DNA of 64,000 nt from Epiperipatus broadwayi (Eukaryota > Onychophora > Udeonychophora > Euonychophora > Peripatidae), in assembly GCA_028023455.1 (NCBI GenBank), contig JAQFVV010000142.1:2413740-2477739 (forward strand). The letters run 5' to 3'. Below the pieces are notes generated by a model. It did no database searches. It saw nothing but the letters and a program-made list of their open reading frames with translations, and was not told the DNA's origin. A program made the position numbers and the translations under genes. Position 1 is the stretch's first letter, and the number at the start of each line of letters is the position of its first letter. Shown in pieces: positions 12,936 through 26,290 of this stretch.

Positions 12936-14639
12936 AAAATGATTGTTTAGAGAAAATAATTGTGTTTGTTTATATACATTTACAATGAATTCAAAACAAC
13001 TATATACATAATATTTGAAGAGCTATATACTGAGATTCAACTGAAAAAAATCTGGCTGATCATTGGCATAGTTTTTTCCAGTGCCTTAAACTATATGCTT
13101 GAAATCCAATAAGGTATAGAATAAAATATAGCCATAATGAAATATTTTAGATAATGCAGAGAAGACAGAGGTCATTCTATATAATTGGAAATGATCAGAA
13201 TGATGATGATATTAATAGATTTTTATATATATAATGATTTTTAAAAACTATTTCTTATCTGTTATATTTATCAAAATCTACAGAAAAATGTTTGTCATTT
13301 TATTAATCCACGATAAAAAAAAAAAAAGGTTCATAAACAGCTGCTTTAGTTGAAACAATTTTTCTAAAGCAGTATTTTTTATAAATTAATTATATTTTTA
13401 GGCAACTCGCATCAGTTAAATTTAATTTGGTTTTATTAAAATTTATTTTCGAGCCTCTGTTCACATTAAATAAATGTAATTTACAAATTCTTCATTGTAA
13501 GTCATTAAGCGTTGTTGGAAAAGTAACAACATCCATCATTCGATAATCTAAGATGACTAGATAATCATCATTATCTTGGCATCTGATATTTCAAATGAAA
13601 CACTTTAAATCTTTTTCAAACGTTGCAGAAAATCAATTTTAAAAAAGTGAATCTCTATGTTAATGTTTTGGTAATATCAAGAAATAAATGGTGACATTTT
13701 TGTCAATTTTTAAAATAATTTTCCTTTTTTTTTCTTTTAGTTAATTGAACTTTCAATTTCCTGAACTTTAAATGTATACTTTAATTACAATATATATATA
13801 TAGTTATTAAACGTTTATATTTATTATATTTTTTGAGTATGAGTTTACTTACTATGCATTATCTATTTTTAAATCCAATCTGCTCCTTTGGCTTAAGGAT
13901 ATATAGAAAATTAATAGCAAATGAATATAATTTTTAAATTTATATCATTTTTTCTATAATAACAATCGAAGTGCAATATTATTTCAGTTGTAGATGAATA
14001 TTGTTTTTAAGCATGTAAACAAAATTTCTAGTGTCTTTATTGATTCTTTCATCACTAACTTTAACTACTTCAACTATTATATAATTTTTCCTATGTAACT
14101 TTTTTATTTTTTATACTTGAAAATAATAAGCTTTAACTTAGCAAGCACTATATTTAAAATTATACCACATGAAATGAATCACTTTTCACTATTACTTTAA
14201 TCAAGAAAAATTTCACTCTTATGCAAAAAAGAACAAAAAAATTAATTTGCTTTACATTTCTTTAACACTAATTTTTATGTAATTTCATCTAAATTAAATG
14301 TACATTTTGTTTAAACTTTTACAAAAACTTTGCTAATTACTTTCTGAATAAAATTGCAACTGAAACCCTGAATATACTTTTAAGACATGCTTAATGTCTT
14401 CATACTTACAAGATCATTTTCATCTTATTCTAGAGCCATCTACTGTAAATTTGCAGAATCAATAGAAAACAAATAGTATAGTGTTATAATACCTTCATTC
14501 CATAATGAGGTTTCTATGAATGAGGATATTATATATAACTCTGTATCATCTATTCTCTGTTGATTACTCAAACTTATGCAGATCATGAATAAATGTCATA
14601 AAGAAGTGAAAAAATGATTTATAAGTGTATATAATTTAA
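12936..14639. other. No recognised feature
   Basis: AT-rich sequence with simple TA runs (for example near 13790). No gene, RNA or repeat family recognised. Confidence 0.45.
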
Positions 14640-15395
14640 AGAAAAAGTCAGAAAAATGGAGTAAAATATAGATAAAAATGATAGAATAGAGTATATATAA
14701 TAGTGGAGTGACAAGAGATCTGGATGACAAAATAAGTAGTGCAATGGAGACAGTTATGCAAAGAATAAGTAAGATAGAAGAAGAAGTAATGGATGTAGAA
14801 TTAAATTAAAAGCATTAGACATGAAGTGTGAGTAGATCAAGGAATTAAAAAACAGAAGTGATAAGGAAGAAGTAGATAAGAAAGTACAGAAGGTGGAAGA
14901 GAATGTAATGGATAAAATAAGGAACATAAACTATAAGACAATCTTGATAGGAGACATGCTAATTAGAGGATGTGGAAATGTGATTGCAAGGAAAAATAGA
15001 AATAGGTGTGTAAGAGTATGTTTGCCTGGAGCTAGAAATAATGTTGCAGATAAGGTAAAGAAACAGCAGAGTAGACATGTTTATGTTATGGTATAGACAA
15101 ATAATTTGTCAGAACGATCAGAGAGAGTAATGGATGAGTACAAATAATTGATTAGTAATTTGAATAAAGTTAAAGGAAGAGTAGGAGTAGTTGAATTACT
15201 ATTAAAATTTAACAATAGATATATGTTAGATATGGCATATTTTATAAATAAAAGATTGAAAAAATTATGTGAAAGAAATAATGTTATATTTGTAGATGTG
15301 TAGGATTTTTTATTAGAAAGAGGGAGTTATATAGTAAATATGGATTTCACTTAGCAAAACAAGAAAGTTAAGCATTAGGGGTTTGATTTATGAAG
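14640..15395 (+). pseudogene. CR1/L2-like LINE ORF1 with SGNH-esterase-like domain (decayed)
   Basis: A Lys/Glu-rich leader with coiled-coil character (14720-14920) precedes a domain reading TILIGDMLIRGCGN, CVRVCLPGARNNVADKVK, then V-TNNLSE and a long helix-rich tract to about 15380. These blocks match SGNH hydrolases: block I GDS (here GDM, the nucleophile Ser lost), the LPGA strand, and block III G-x-N (here TNN after a stop). An SGNH esterase-like ORF1 is known in CR1-group LINEs. Stops interrupt it at about 15096 and later. It is followed directly by the endonuclease and RT of the same element. Confidence 0.55.
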
Positions 15396-15639
15396 AATAT
15401 TATAGTTCGGGAAACTTATAAAGAGGTGTAGGGTTTTAAATTACAGTATTAGCAAAAAGAAGGTTAAGAATATATGGTATGTAAAAAGTAAACAAATGAT
15501 AGCTGATTCAAATATAAATGTAGATGTAGAGAGGGAATATGTCTGTAAAATTAATGATAAACAAGCTAATTGCAAATGTAATAGTGAAAAAAGAGTCAAA
15601 ATAATTTATAAAAGGATAGTATAAAAGAAAGAAATTGTT

Positions 15640-18260
15640 AAAATTTGTTATTTTAATATGCAAACAGATAGAAGACCAGAAAAGTGGCTGGAATTAAACA
15701 AACAATTAAAAATGAAGAGTTGGGGGTATTAACAGAAATGGAAACACATCTAAGAGAAGAAGAAGAATATATACTGGAAGATTTGGTATAGCAGGATATA
15801 AATATAAAAGAAAAAGGAATGGTGATATAGGAGTTATATGAAAAAATATTTAAATACTGTAAAATGTCAAAAACATTTGTGGTTTGAGATAAGGTTAGGA
15901 AGACAGAAGTGGATAGTCAAACTATAATGGAGTGGAACAGTAGCATCTATGAATGCCTAGTTAAGGGTAGACAAAGTTTCAAAAAAAACAAAACAATAGT
16001 TATAGAGGATAAGAATGGCATATTAAAGAAATTGGTCATGTGGATAATATGAATGGATAGCTTTTGAAAGATTTTTGTCAGAGTGAATTTGAGCATTGAA
16101 CATTTATCAAATATTTATTAGGGGCAATACACATTGTCTAGAAATAATATATTTTATACAATAGATTATGTATTAGTAGAGAAAGAGGGAATAAATAAAG
16201 CATAGAAAATTGGAGGGTTTGCAGATACCCTGAAAGCACTAAGCCAATATTATTATTATTTATTAGTTTATTAACTTCACCAATTTGTGTTAAAGTGCAA
16301 TATAATAAATAAAGAAGAGAGAATATATAATAGTGATCATAATTTTTTATAATAGAAATGATTAGTAATGTGATGGAAAATAGTAATAAATGTAGAAAGG
16401 ATAGGGAAGGATGTGGATAGAGAATGAATAATAAGAATAGGTCAGAAGAATATAAAAGTAGAAGAAATCATGGAACAGTTTGTTGGGGGTATATATAAAG
16501 ACTGATGTGGTGAAGTAGAAAAGTGGCAAATAGAGTTTTTTTCTTATGTATCATAATGTTGGCCAGGAAGCAAACCCACTAACCCAGGGCAACTGCTTGT
16601 AAGGCAGCTGTGCTGACCTCTCGACCACCAACGCTTGACACAAATAGAGTTTTAGGTGAAAATATTCAAAAGAATAAAAGAAATAGAAATGTGAGAATTA
16701 GTAAAAGTGTAAAAGAGAGGGGAAATCATGCAGAGAATATAAATGTGCTATTAAAAACAAAAAAAAAGTAAAAAAGATGTTAATATTAAATGGGAAAACT
16801 ATTTTTTAAAAAAAGAAGTTGGTTAAAATAGAGAATTATGGAGAGAGAATGGAATGAAATAGTAAATTATTGGCAGATATTAATAAAAGTGGAAGAGATG
16901 GAGTAAAAAATTTTGAAAATTTAGTAAAAGAAAGAATGTAGAGGGGAGAGAAATAGTATTACTAAATGATGAAGATAAAGAGTGCAGCTCTAGTGAAGAA
17001 TTAGAGACAATCTTAAATAAATATGTAATGGATATAGAAAAGATGTTAGATGTGATGAACAGAGTGTTAACAAACTTAAAAGCACATAGTAATGGAAATA
17101 TTCGTTTTACAGAAAATAAATTAAATGAGACAGGGAAGAAATTGAAAAGTGGAAAGGCAAGAGTTTTAGATGGATGGGCAGCTGAGATAGTGATCAATTT
17201 GGTAAATAGGGTAAAAGTAAGCTATTATTATGTTTTAATAAGATGGCACAAAAAAGAGAAATTTCCAGATAGCTGGAATAGTACAAAAGTAAGGCTATTA
17301 TTTAAAGGAAAGGATAAGGACCATAGAAAAATAAACAATTATAAACTGATAGCAATAATGTCAGTGTTATATAAAGTTTTTGCATATATGGTGACTAGAA
17401 GAGTGACAAAATGGATGGAAAAAATAATATAATGAGCAAAATGCATGGATAGGCATATAAGAGATAGTTTACTTGTAGTCACACAAATTATAGATATGAG
17501 TAGGAATACAGGTATACTATTATATATGGACTTTATAAATATAGAGTAAGCATATCATAGAATAAATAGAAATAGATTATGAGTAAGTTTAGTAAATTTG
17601 GGAAAAATAGAACTTTAGTGGATATTAGTAAAAGATTGTATGAAAATTATTAAGGAGAGGATGCTGTATGTCATCTATTTTGTTTTTGTTATATTTGAGA
17701 GAAATGGAGAGAGCAATAGAAACACTAGTAAGAGTGATGGAGATACCATTAATAGATGTCAACAGAATGCATACATTATCAGGACTTTTATTTACTGATG
17801 ATATCTTCTTGTGCACAGAAAGTAGGGAAGATATGGAAGGTATGCTAAAGACATGCACAAGGGTGGGTAAACAGATGGGGAGTTAAATTTAGTGAAAAAA
17901 TCAAAAGTACTAATGATAAATGCTGGGGAAACAGAGAAGTATGAATTTTTACTGGGGAATGTAAAAAATACTATTTGGGAATCATCTTAAGTAATCAGAG
18001 AAATTGCTTGGATGAATGGGAGAAAAAGTTGATAAATGAAGCAAAGAAAAGAAAGAGACTGAAAAAGAAATTAACAGTATTTTCATATAATAAATATGAT
18101 GCTGCAAGAATTATATGAAAGGAAGTAATGGTAGCAGGGTTAACTTATAGTAACAATGCATTATGGGTTACTAAAGGGGTGTTAGGTTACTTAGACCATA
18201 AAGACATGTTATTTATTATTAGTGTAACAAGAGCCAAATAAACATACGATACATTACAAA
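15640..18260 (+). pseudogene. CR1/L2-like LINE ORF2 (endonuclease + reverse transcriptase), decayed
   Basis: Broken-frame translation shows an endonuclease-like start (CYFNMQ, then ELNKQLK and a TEMETHLREE block at 15650-15770). From 17030 to 17960 the RT follows: LKSGKARVLDGWAAEIV, NSTKVRLLFKGKDKD, NNYKLIAIMSVLYKVFA, then the catalytic FTDDIFLCTES near 17790-17820. The F-x-D-D box is the RT active site. Several frameshifts and stops prove inactivation; the longest open piece is 134 codons (17028-17432). A SINE interrupts it at 16540. Together with the SGNH-like ORF1 upstream it forms one element of about 3.6 kb. Confidence 0.65.
16527..16653 (-). mobile_element. tRNA-Gly-derived mini-SINE with target-site duplication
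   Basis: The element proper (about 16540-16640) reads on the minus strand as TGTCAAGC, then a tRNA-like body starting GCGTTGGTGG, an anticodon-arm CTGCCTTACAAGCAG, a T-arm-like region, a short TTATGATACATAAG, and poly(A). Flanking direct repeats CAAATAGAGTTT at 16527 and 16641 are a target-site duplication, so this inserted by retroposition into the LINE ORF2. The body is closest to tRNA-Gly(TCC), but the anticodon now reads TAC and an ~8-nt insertion disrupts the T arm. It shares with the 50.07-kb copy the leader, the 3' extension and a TTYGCTT T-loop lacking the universal A58. That marks them as one SINE family, not independent tRNA pseudogenes. Confidence 0.8.
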
Positions 18261-20616
18261 AGCTTAATCACAATCTACTTTTTAAAAAAAAGTTTCAGCA
18301 TATTGAAAAAAAGGAAAAAAATATAATGCATTTTGAGTTTGCATATTGTAATCAATATTTAAGGATTTTGTTACAATGTGTACTATGTTGCACTAAATAA
18401 ACAAATACGATAGCTGTAGTGGGATTTTTGGGCATGACATGTCACTATTTTATCAAGTTTAGTAGCCATGTTTTTGCAATGACTTAGTAATTTGTCAAGT
18501 AGCACAATATGTTTTGATGGCAGATTTATGGGTTATTTAAATAAAAATTAAAGGCATTAATTTTATTCATTTTATTTGTATTGCATTTTCATCATACACA
18601 ATTTATTATTAATTGCATAAAAATCATCCTCATATTTTTTTCCAAAAATGCAATTCAAATATGATAGATAGCAGTTTTGATTTGATTTAAATTAGTATTT
18701 GTAAAGATTTTAATTCAAAATTGTAGCTAAAATTTATACTGTACACAATTTAATATTGACAGTACATATGAACAAAAATTGTTTTCAGTTTGATGCTGAA
18801 TGAAATTTATATATTTTCTCAGTAGTGCATATTTTTACATATTGCAATAATGTCTCCATTGCTTTGAATATCTGAAAAGAATTATGAGCTGATTTAAAAT
18901 CAAGGAAGCAAAATATTATTTTTAATATACATTTGGTAATTTTTGATTTTAACTGTATAAATCTGAAACCATTTTCCCTCTTATCTTCTCTTTATTTTTT
19001 TATTGAAAATATTTTAGATTAGCAACGGTAGCATTTTCAATTTGATAGAAAAAAATTAATTCAAAATTAATTGACTGAATATTTCAGCTAATGTATGTAC
19101 TGTACATTTTTAATTTTATGCTGAATGAATTTGCTATTTTTTACAGTACTATGTTGATATATATTCATGTAGTGAATAATTTTTTTTTTTGCTTTTGTAG
19201 TCATTTCATTAACAATGAAAATCTTTACTTTGGATATGTTATTAATGAAGTACTAATTGTCTTATAAAAATACTGGATAAAAATTAAATAAAATACTGTA
19301 CATTCATGAATCATATTTTAAGCTTATAATAAAAATATTGAATGCAGCACTATAACATTGTTTTATGAATAAAATATGTGCAATACAACTTTAGCATGAA
19401 AGACATTACAGCGCAGTATTTTGCTTTTGAATAAGATTAATAACTATTCTGTGATGTGATCAGTAATACAAAATGGCCACCAAAATTTTTTTTTTAATTA
19501 TTTTTTTACAATCATTGTAGTGAATAATTAATTGTAAATCAAAGGGTACAAATTTATGATGATCACTATTGTGAATCTTCACAAAAAGGCCAAGTGCTAA
19601 GTGGGGTAAAGGTGTAATATTTAATGATTACTGACTTAGTGTCAATTATCTTTCTTTCTATTTTATGAAATTCTTTACACATTAAATGCTTCAAAATCTT
19701 AATATCCATTAATGGAAAATCTCAAAAGTTTTGTTAATTTATGAAATACTTGCATATCCTAGGCTGGATGATTTTATTGCTACATTTTATTGGACTTGTT
19801 TTTTTAATCAAAATGATATAAAAATAACAGTATTTAGTTTTTTTACTTGCTATAGATGTATTAAGATGTTTCATAATAGTTTCTTCATCTTCACCATTAC
19901 TACTGAAGAATATTGTTTCATAATCTTTTTAAAATAATACCCCTGAGTAATTATAGTCTAGTAATATTCTTTGAGTTTTACATTTACCAGATTTCTGACT
20001 ATGTTTAATCATTGTTTGACTGACTATTTTATCCTCATCAATTTCATTTTCTGTCTTTTACATTTCAGTTATTTTATGGCTTAATATTGATAATGAATCT
20101 GCATTCTTAATAAAGATATACTGCAGTAATTTATTCATCAAAAGTTTACAGATTACAATTCAACTCCTACCATTTTTGATGCATAAATATTTTATAAATC
20201 CTAAGCATTAAGCTATTCAATTGTTAAGTATTAAAAGCTTGATCTTTTTTTTTTATTTTGTCTTTCCAATTTTTGTGTCACATTTTCTTTCTTATCTAAA
20301 ATAACTATTTTACTAGCACTTTCTCAAATATTTATAATAATATTAAATGTGTCTCTTTATTCTCATGGTTTCCTTTATATCATGTATTTATGCAACATAA
20401 TATTATGTTTAAATCACAATTCTAAAGGTCATTATTTACATCACTAAGCAGTCACTAATAGTAAGTGATTCCAGTTTATATAAAAATATTACAACTATTT
20501 AATAAGAATTTTATACAAACAATATGATATATAGAACAAACTCCAACATTTAAATTTTAGTGTCAATTATTTGCTGACAAACTAACAATGAAAGAAATGT
20601 ACACTGACATATTAAT
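18261..20616. other. No recognised feature
   Basis: AT-rich, no coding pattern or repeat that I can identify. Open frames such as 19731-19937 have no family features. Confidence 0.45.
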
Positions 20617-21018
20617 ATATAGGGTATATGAGCACAGATTTTCACATGACCCACCACTCTCCACTCTATCTCATAACACTGATACACTTGACCACATATA
20701 TTTCAAAAAGGTAAATAATCATCAATATATGTATTTCATATTAAACCAGCAATCATCAGTTGGTCCAGATTATCATTTCCACACATATATGCAATAAGTG
20801 CTCAGATATATATTAAGATAGCCAATCTTCATACTTTAAGGGACAGGCTTTAATCCACCCCACAATCCAACTCTTCAATCATCCATCCAATTAAAAATCT
20901 GAAGATGGAACACTCAAAGACCACCCTGAGGTTGAGATTCTCGTCACACCCATGTTGATCTAAAGTCAATCTGCCCCCTCATGTACAGGACATAATCCAT
21001 TTAATACATATATAAGGG
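20617..21018 (-). repeat. Hammerhead-repeat family A, near full-length single copy
   Basis: On the minus strand this ~400-bp unit aligns throughout with 28664-29066. It runs from TATGTATTAAATGGATTATG at its 5' end, through the ribozyme region, to the 3' end at GAGCATATACCC-like sequence near 20620. Unlike the 25.7- and 28.4-kb loci it has no inverted partner, so it defines the monomeric unit. No open frame of note; probably non-coding and non-autonomous. Confidence 0.7.
20721..20764 (-). ncRNA. Hammerhead ribozyme, family A, decayed
   Basis: Minus strand: ACCAA, CTGATGA, a stem II segment TTGCTGGTTTAATAT, GAAA, and a stem III/cleavage region TACATATA followed by TTGAT. The core CTGATGA and GAAA are intact. 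The 3' side of stem II (AATA in place of AGCA) no longer pairs, and stem I has one mismatch. Probably inactive. Confidence 0.6.
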
Positions 21019-22589
21019 ATGTGCAGAAATCTTTATTATGTAAATTTGAAAATGACATTGTCCAAATTGTTAATTAAAACTTTACAGAATTTTACAAAGT
21101 ATAGAATTTTTCAACTTTGAACTTCTCAACTTCCATCTATATTTTTTGGATCGGTCATCTATTTTATTTAGTATAAGCAATAAATTTTAATATTATAAAT
21201 CTGAGCTAAATGACTTGCTTTGGTAAGGAATTGAAATGCAACAATACAGCCAAATCTTAGAGGTTTAACATTTTAATTGTCATTATATTTTCAACATTTT
21301 AAAATTCTACTTTTTTAAATATACATCTTTGTGTTTATATAGATGTTTTAGCATCATTTATTTATTTAAAATGTTTTATTATTTTGTTACCCCCTCTCCC
21401 CATCCCATTTATATCGGACAAAAAAAAAAACCTATCAAATTATAAATTTTTACACTCAAATGCATTAAATATCTATTTAACTACTTTCCAGTTTTTATTG
21501 GGAAAACAAGGTAACAAATTTAATACTCATGACGAGAGGAGGAAGTAAAATACTAAACATTTAATGAATCAAGTACAGTAGTTGCATGTAGTATTTCGTT
21601 TTCTTTTTTATTACTTTTAAAGTAATCAAATTACTAGGCAGCACAAAGAATCTGGATTTGAAATTTATTTGATTTGCTAAACAAATATTTATTATATATA
21701 TTTGCAGATAGTTTATTACCTTGCACTGACTAACTTAACATTGAACAAAACTTAAGATTTTTTTCGTACTATATCCAGTCTTTGTTTATATATGTATAGC
21801 ATCATAATCTAACATTGATTTGACTTTCTATTTTAAACCCAAGATAACATCAAAAAAACTAGTTACGGCTGCTGAAAACATAAAACTAAATAAAATTCTG
21901 ATTACAAAATAAAATTACATTAGCATTACTGTTTACATGTATATAATTAGTAACAGTTACATAATTTAATGAGGTATCAATGAATAATGTTCACTATAGT
22001 CTATATATATGTAAAAGTAGCCCTGCAGTGTATTTTATAAAACATCTATCTGACATATCTAGGTATTAGCTCCAATGCAGCTAGTGTATAATATAATACC
22101 CACCTAATTGCAGGTTGTTAATAAAAGAAACAAAGGTAACTGCAAAGTCCAACTACAAAGCATTTTAGTACTATGGTCAGAATTGTCTATTTTTTTCCTG
22201 TTTCCTGTTTCTTAGATTATGAAAAAACTTTTGTCTTACAATGGGATATTCAAACCTTTTATATTTATATAATTATAATAAATTGCATTCTCTAATAATT
22301 ATCAATATACAATATTATAATTACCATTATTAAAATCTTAACTGTAATCTGTCAAAGAATAAAAAGAAGTAAAAATTTTAGACTGTTGTTTATTTTCTAG
22401 TATGCACATACATAAAAGAATAATACTCTATGTATATAAATTCAGCCTTTTATCAATTTACCACACATTCCAAATATCCTTGAGAAAAAAACATTTGCAA
22501 AGTCATCTCTTTCTAATTCACTCTAAAAAAGTGTGATTTTTATGAATACAGAGTAATAATAAAATACTGGAGTATACAATAATACTAGA
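21019..22589. other. No recognised feature
   Basis: AT-rich. A C-rich patch near 21390 and a pyrimidine run ending TTCTTAG near 22215 resemble polypurine/splice signals but have no gene context. Confidence 0.4.
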
Positions 22590-22742
22590 AAGTGATCACA
22601 TGTGAGATGGATTGATGAAATAAGGAAGGCTGCTGAGGTGATGTTGAGAAAAGAGATTAGAGAATATGGATTGAACTTGGAGATACCTTCATCCTTCTGT
22701 AGATTGATAATGGTTGAAAATGATGTTGATAATAACTAAAAG
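22590..22742 (+). pseudogene. RTE LINE 3'-end fragment
   Basis: Matches the last ~150 bp of the RTE element at 48550-48700. It starts at CACATGTGAGATGGATTGAT (the C-terminal 'PHVRW-DEI' coding block), passes through the GATTGATAATGGTTGA end and a GAT-rich tail (GATGTTGATAATAA). A classic 5'-truncated LINE insertion. Confidence 0.75.
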
Positions 22743-25710
22743 TGTTTAAATTCTCAAAAAATTCTATATTTAATATTTTGTATGAAATTATAGTTCATTT
22801 CTAAATGAAGCATCAATATTGGTAAAAAAAAAAGAAGTCATATTAATATTAAAATTCTTCAGTACTTATTGCTAATTACTAGACTATTTATGGAAATTTT
22901 GTTTATTTTTAAGTAGAAAATTTTATTAATACAAATGAAATAATAATGGATATTATATCTGCAATGTATAATGATTTTTTTTACTATTACAACATGTACC
23001 CTATCAATTATATAAAAAATCTAAATTTTAATATATTTTATAAAATTATTCAAATATATAACTAGAAACATCACCATCACAAAAATCCACTTATAAATAA
23101 TTATGCCTATCCTAAATCCAGAAAGAACCAGTCTTAATAAGAAATATGCATTTTCACTGTAATTATTTTCTTAGTTGCTGATAGAATTTTAATTAATAAT
23201 ATCCATTATGTAAGGTTAATGTGACCCAAAATTTTCTTACATTGAATTAATTTGATATTAAGTCAAGCATGTCTAATTATCATCAAAATAGAAAATGTTA
23301 TATTACTGCTTAAATTATTTGATTTTTTAACTACACTCAGAAAATTACCAATATCTATGCATATATATATACTTTGAAAGATATATCACTTTTTAAGTAT
23401 TCCATTTTTTTTAGACAAGTAATTTTCAATATTTTATAAAAGACTAAGTTGAGTTTGGAGCATTTTGGAAGAATTTGGAAAAATTTTTAAGTTGTGTCTT
23501 GTCATGTGATGCTCCCACTTTGGTCACCAAACATTTATGAATAAAGGCATTAATAAGACTAAGCATGTTTCAATGAGTTACATTTTGGGAAGGGGGGGAG
23601 GAGGTTCAAATTTGAGAATTTGAAATGAACAATGTATTATTTATTTCAGTGTCAGCCATGTGTTTCCTATATGGATGAGAGATTTTTAAAGAAAAATGTT
23701 AAATTTTAAAAAAATATTTAAAACTTTCTTCTCAAAGAATGTATTGCAAATAATGAAATTAGATAACAGATTAAAAAAAATTCAGGCAAAGAAAGTATTA
23801 TGCAAATTAATCAATTTGAATTTTAAAAACTTGGAATGGGCTGTTTAAGACACACAAAGGAAAACACTTATATAAAATCAATTTTTATTGCATTTTATTC
23901 TAAATTGTCACTTTATACAAATCACGTTACACCTTCATTATGAATGAGTAAAAAGAAGAAAAAAACATCATCTGCAAATATCTGCTAATCTAATCTGGAT
24001 GTCTAAAAAGTTTGGCACACTATATTTGATTAAATCTGATTACAATAAAGAAACAATGCTTATTCCAAATTGCAATGCTGAGATTGTTAAAGTATATTAT
24101 GACCACATATAAACTGTTTAATAATTGTTATTGGGGAAAAAACAAACTATGGTTATCTTGCTTTGTAAGTTTTATGTTTAAAAAGAACTACTATATTTTA
24201 TCTTAACTATTTTAAGATTATATTTAATACTAATATGTGATATCTTATCTTACAAATTGTTTAAAACAATAAGCAAATTTTTTTTAAAAAATAATTAAAG
24301 TTAGTTGCATTTTAATGCAACTGAAGTAACAAAAAACATTCACTCTGTATTATATACGTGTGTTATGTTAACATTTTATAAATAATTTTCTTTTAATACA
24401 TGTTAACCAAATGTTATTTTGTAAAAATTTTTTAATTTTAAAAATCAGTAAATAAATAATGATAATAATGGAAAATGTAATATATATTTTCATTTTAAAT
24501 GTAACTATCCATGCAAAAATCATCCAAGTGTTAAATAATTAGAATAATTAATTATTAATGGATTTAAGTTAAGAACTCAATTGTTGCCACCTGATTCATT
24601 TGTTCATTGTCAGCAATGCATTTTATTGTTGAGAATTAAATTTTGTAAAGATAAGCTTATAGTAAATACGTGCCATTGTTTGTTCACTATCAAATAGTTA
24701 AATATATTTGTATCTTTATGGGAGGATTCATTCATATTTGTTTTAATAAATTAGAGATCAGACTCAAACTGATCATCCCTGTAGAAATCATAGTTTTATT
24801 AAATCATGAGTTGGATCTAAAAATGGTCAATCCTTATACCTGCTGTTGTAGAAAGGTGTAGTAGTTATGTTTATCCCATATTAAGTATATGCATGTGATG
24901 ATACTAAGAAACTTATGAGTCAAACAAATGTCCTATATTTATAGGTTTATCCATATAGAGAGTTATATTTTTATTTTATTAAAGTTTGGGGCTTGCTATA
25001 TGGTAAAGGTACTCAATTATATAAATATATTAATATTATAGTGTAATTAAAGATTAAGACTAAATTTAGCAAAGAAACCTTCGAAATTTTATAAGTAATT
25101 ACCATTTTCCTGAATTCATATGAAATAAAACAATAATAGATAAAAGATTGGAGAAATGGTTTTGTTAAAAAAAAGTAAGTTATATATCAACTGACAACTA
25201 TATTTTATAATCAAACATTGTTGTGATGATGTGTTAGCCTTTTTAAATGTAATATTGCATGATCTACATTCATTCATTGGGGGGCAATATGTTCTTTATG
25301 ACCTAGCCAGTTATTGCAAATAAGGGCTGCATAGTGCTTATCTTTGTTTTATTAAATAAAATATTTTTAAAAGCATATGTTCCATTTTCTTATATTTAAA
25401 GTCAAATGGTGCTTGTGTAGATTATATAAAGTTTAAAAATATATATAAATTATTGAAACAAGCTTAGTCTGATCATTATATATTAATGTTTCTATTCAAA
25501 AAAAATTAAATAATTTTCTCCCTCTTATATGTATAAAATGTTTCTGGAAATAAAGTCTTAAAATAATACAATTATTGTGAAACTGGAATCTTAATATTGT
25601 ATATATATACAATATATCTTCTCTAGATGTGTAAAAAAATAGTTCTTATTTAACATTTTAATATTTAAATACAAGTATACTTTATATCCCTGGAGTTCAG
25701 ATGTAATTAT
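22743..25710. other. No recognised feature
   Basis: AT-rich. A purine run GGGAAGGGGGGGAGGAGG near 23590 stands out, but no LTR or gene can be tied to it. Confidence 0.4.
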
Positions 25711-25810
25711 AGGGGATTTGAACCCACACTTTCAGCTCTCTTTATCTGTCCAATTTATCTCATACAACTGATACACATGACCACACACATATAAAAAAAA
25801 TAAATGATCT

Positions 25811-25852
25811 CCAATAACATATATCATGCTGAACCAGCACTCTTCAGTTGGT
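25811..25852 (-). ncRNA. Hammerhead ribozyme, family A, decayed
   Basis: Minus strand: ACCAA, CTGAAGA (allowed CUGANGA form), G, TGCT-GGTTC-AGCA stem II, T, then GATA in place of the invariant GAAA. The stem II base here is G-U. The loss of GAAA predicts no activity. Confidence 0.6.
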
Positions 25853-26147
25853 CCAGAGCATCATCTCCTACACACATATATAATCAGTGCTCAATTTATA
25901 TTATGATAGCAACTGGACAAGATCCTATACATGAGATGTCAGAATGACTTAAAGTCAACATAATCATGACAATAATATTGGTATCATCAAAAGATTTTGA
26001 CATTTCATCATCAGATTTTCAATGATATGGATAGCTGAAGAGTTGGAGATTGGAATAGATTGAAGCCTGTCCATTAAAGTTTAAAGATTTGCTATCTTAA
26101 TATAAACCAAGTACTCATTATACATATATGTGGGAGATGATGATCTG

Positions 26148-26190
26148 GACCAACTGTTAAAGTGTTGGTTCAGCATGAAATACATATATG
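26148..26190 (+). ncRNA. Hammerhead ribozyme, family A, decayed
   Basis: Plus strand: ACCAA, then CTGTTAA in place of CTGATGA, a stem II GTGTTGGTTCAGCAT, GAAA, TACATATA. The damaged 5' core predicts no activity. Confidence 0.55.
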
Positions 26191-26290
26191 AGATCATTCA
26201 TCTTTTCAATTGTGTGTGGTTATGTGTATTGGTCATATAAGATAGATTGGACAGATGAAGGGAGCTTGAAAGTCTGGATTCAAATCCCTT

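Larger units (their letters stand above)
25711..26290. repeat. Hammerhead-repeat family A, inverted pair
   Basis: The left arm (about 25711-25920, minus sense) and the right arm (about 25925-26290, plus sense) are inverted copies of the family A unit. They share the block around GGTCCAGA/TCTGGACC, the ribozyme region, and outer ends GGGATTTGAACCC (left) and GGATTCAAATCCC (right). The right arm also contains the 5' part of the unit (about 25925-26040); the left arm is 5'-truncated. Both arms have diverged. This gives a ~580-bp fold-back that could form a long hairpin. Confidence 0.7.

Noticed and set aside
21390-21435. C-rich then poly(A) patch as a polypurine tract or gene boundary
   Set aside because: No LTR, PBS or coding sequence can be linked to it.
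23585-23605. G-rich run as a polypurine tract
   Set aside because: No LTR-like repeat starts after it within reach.
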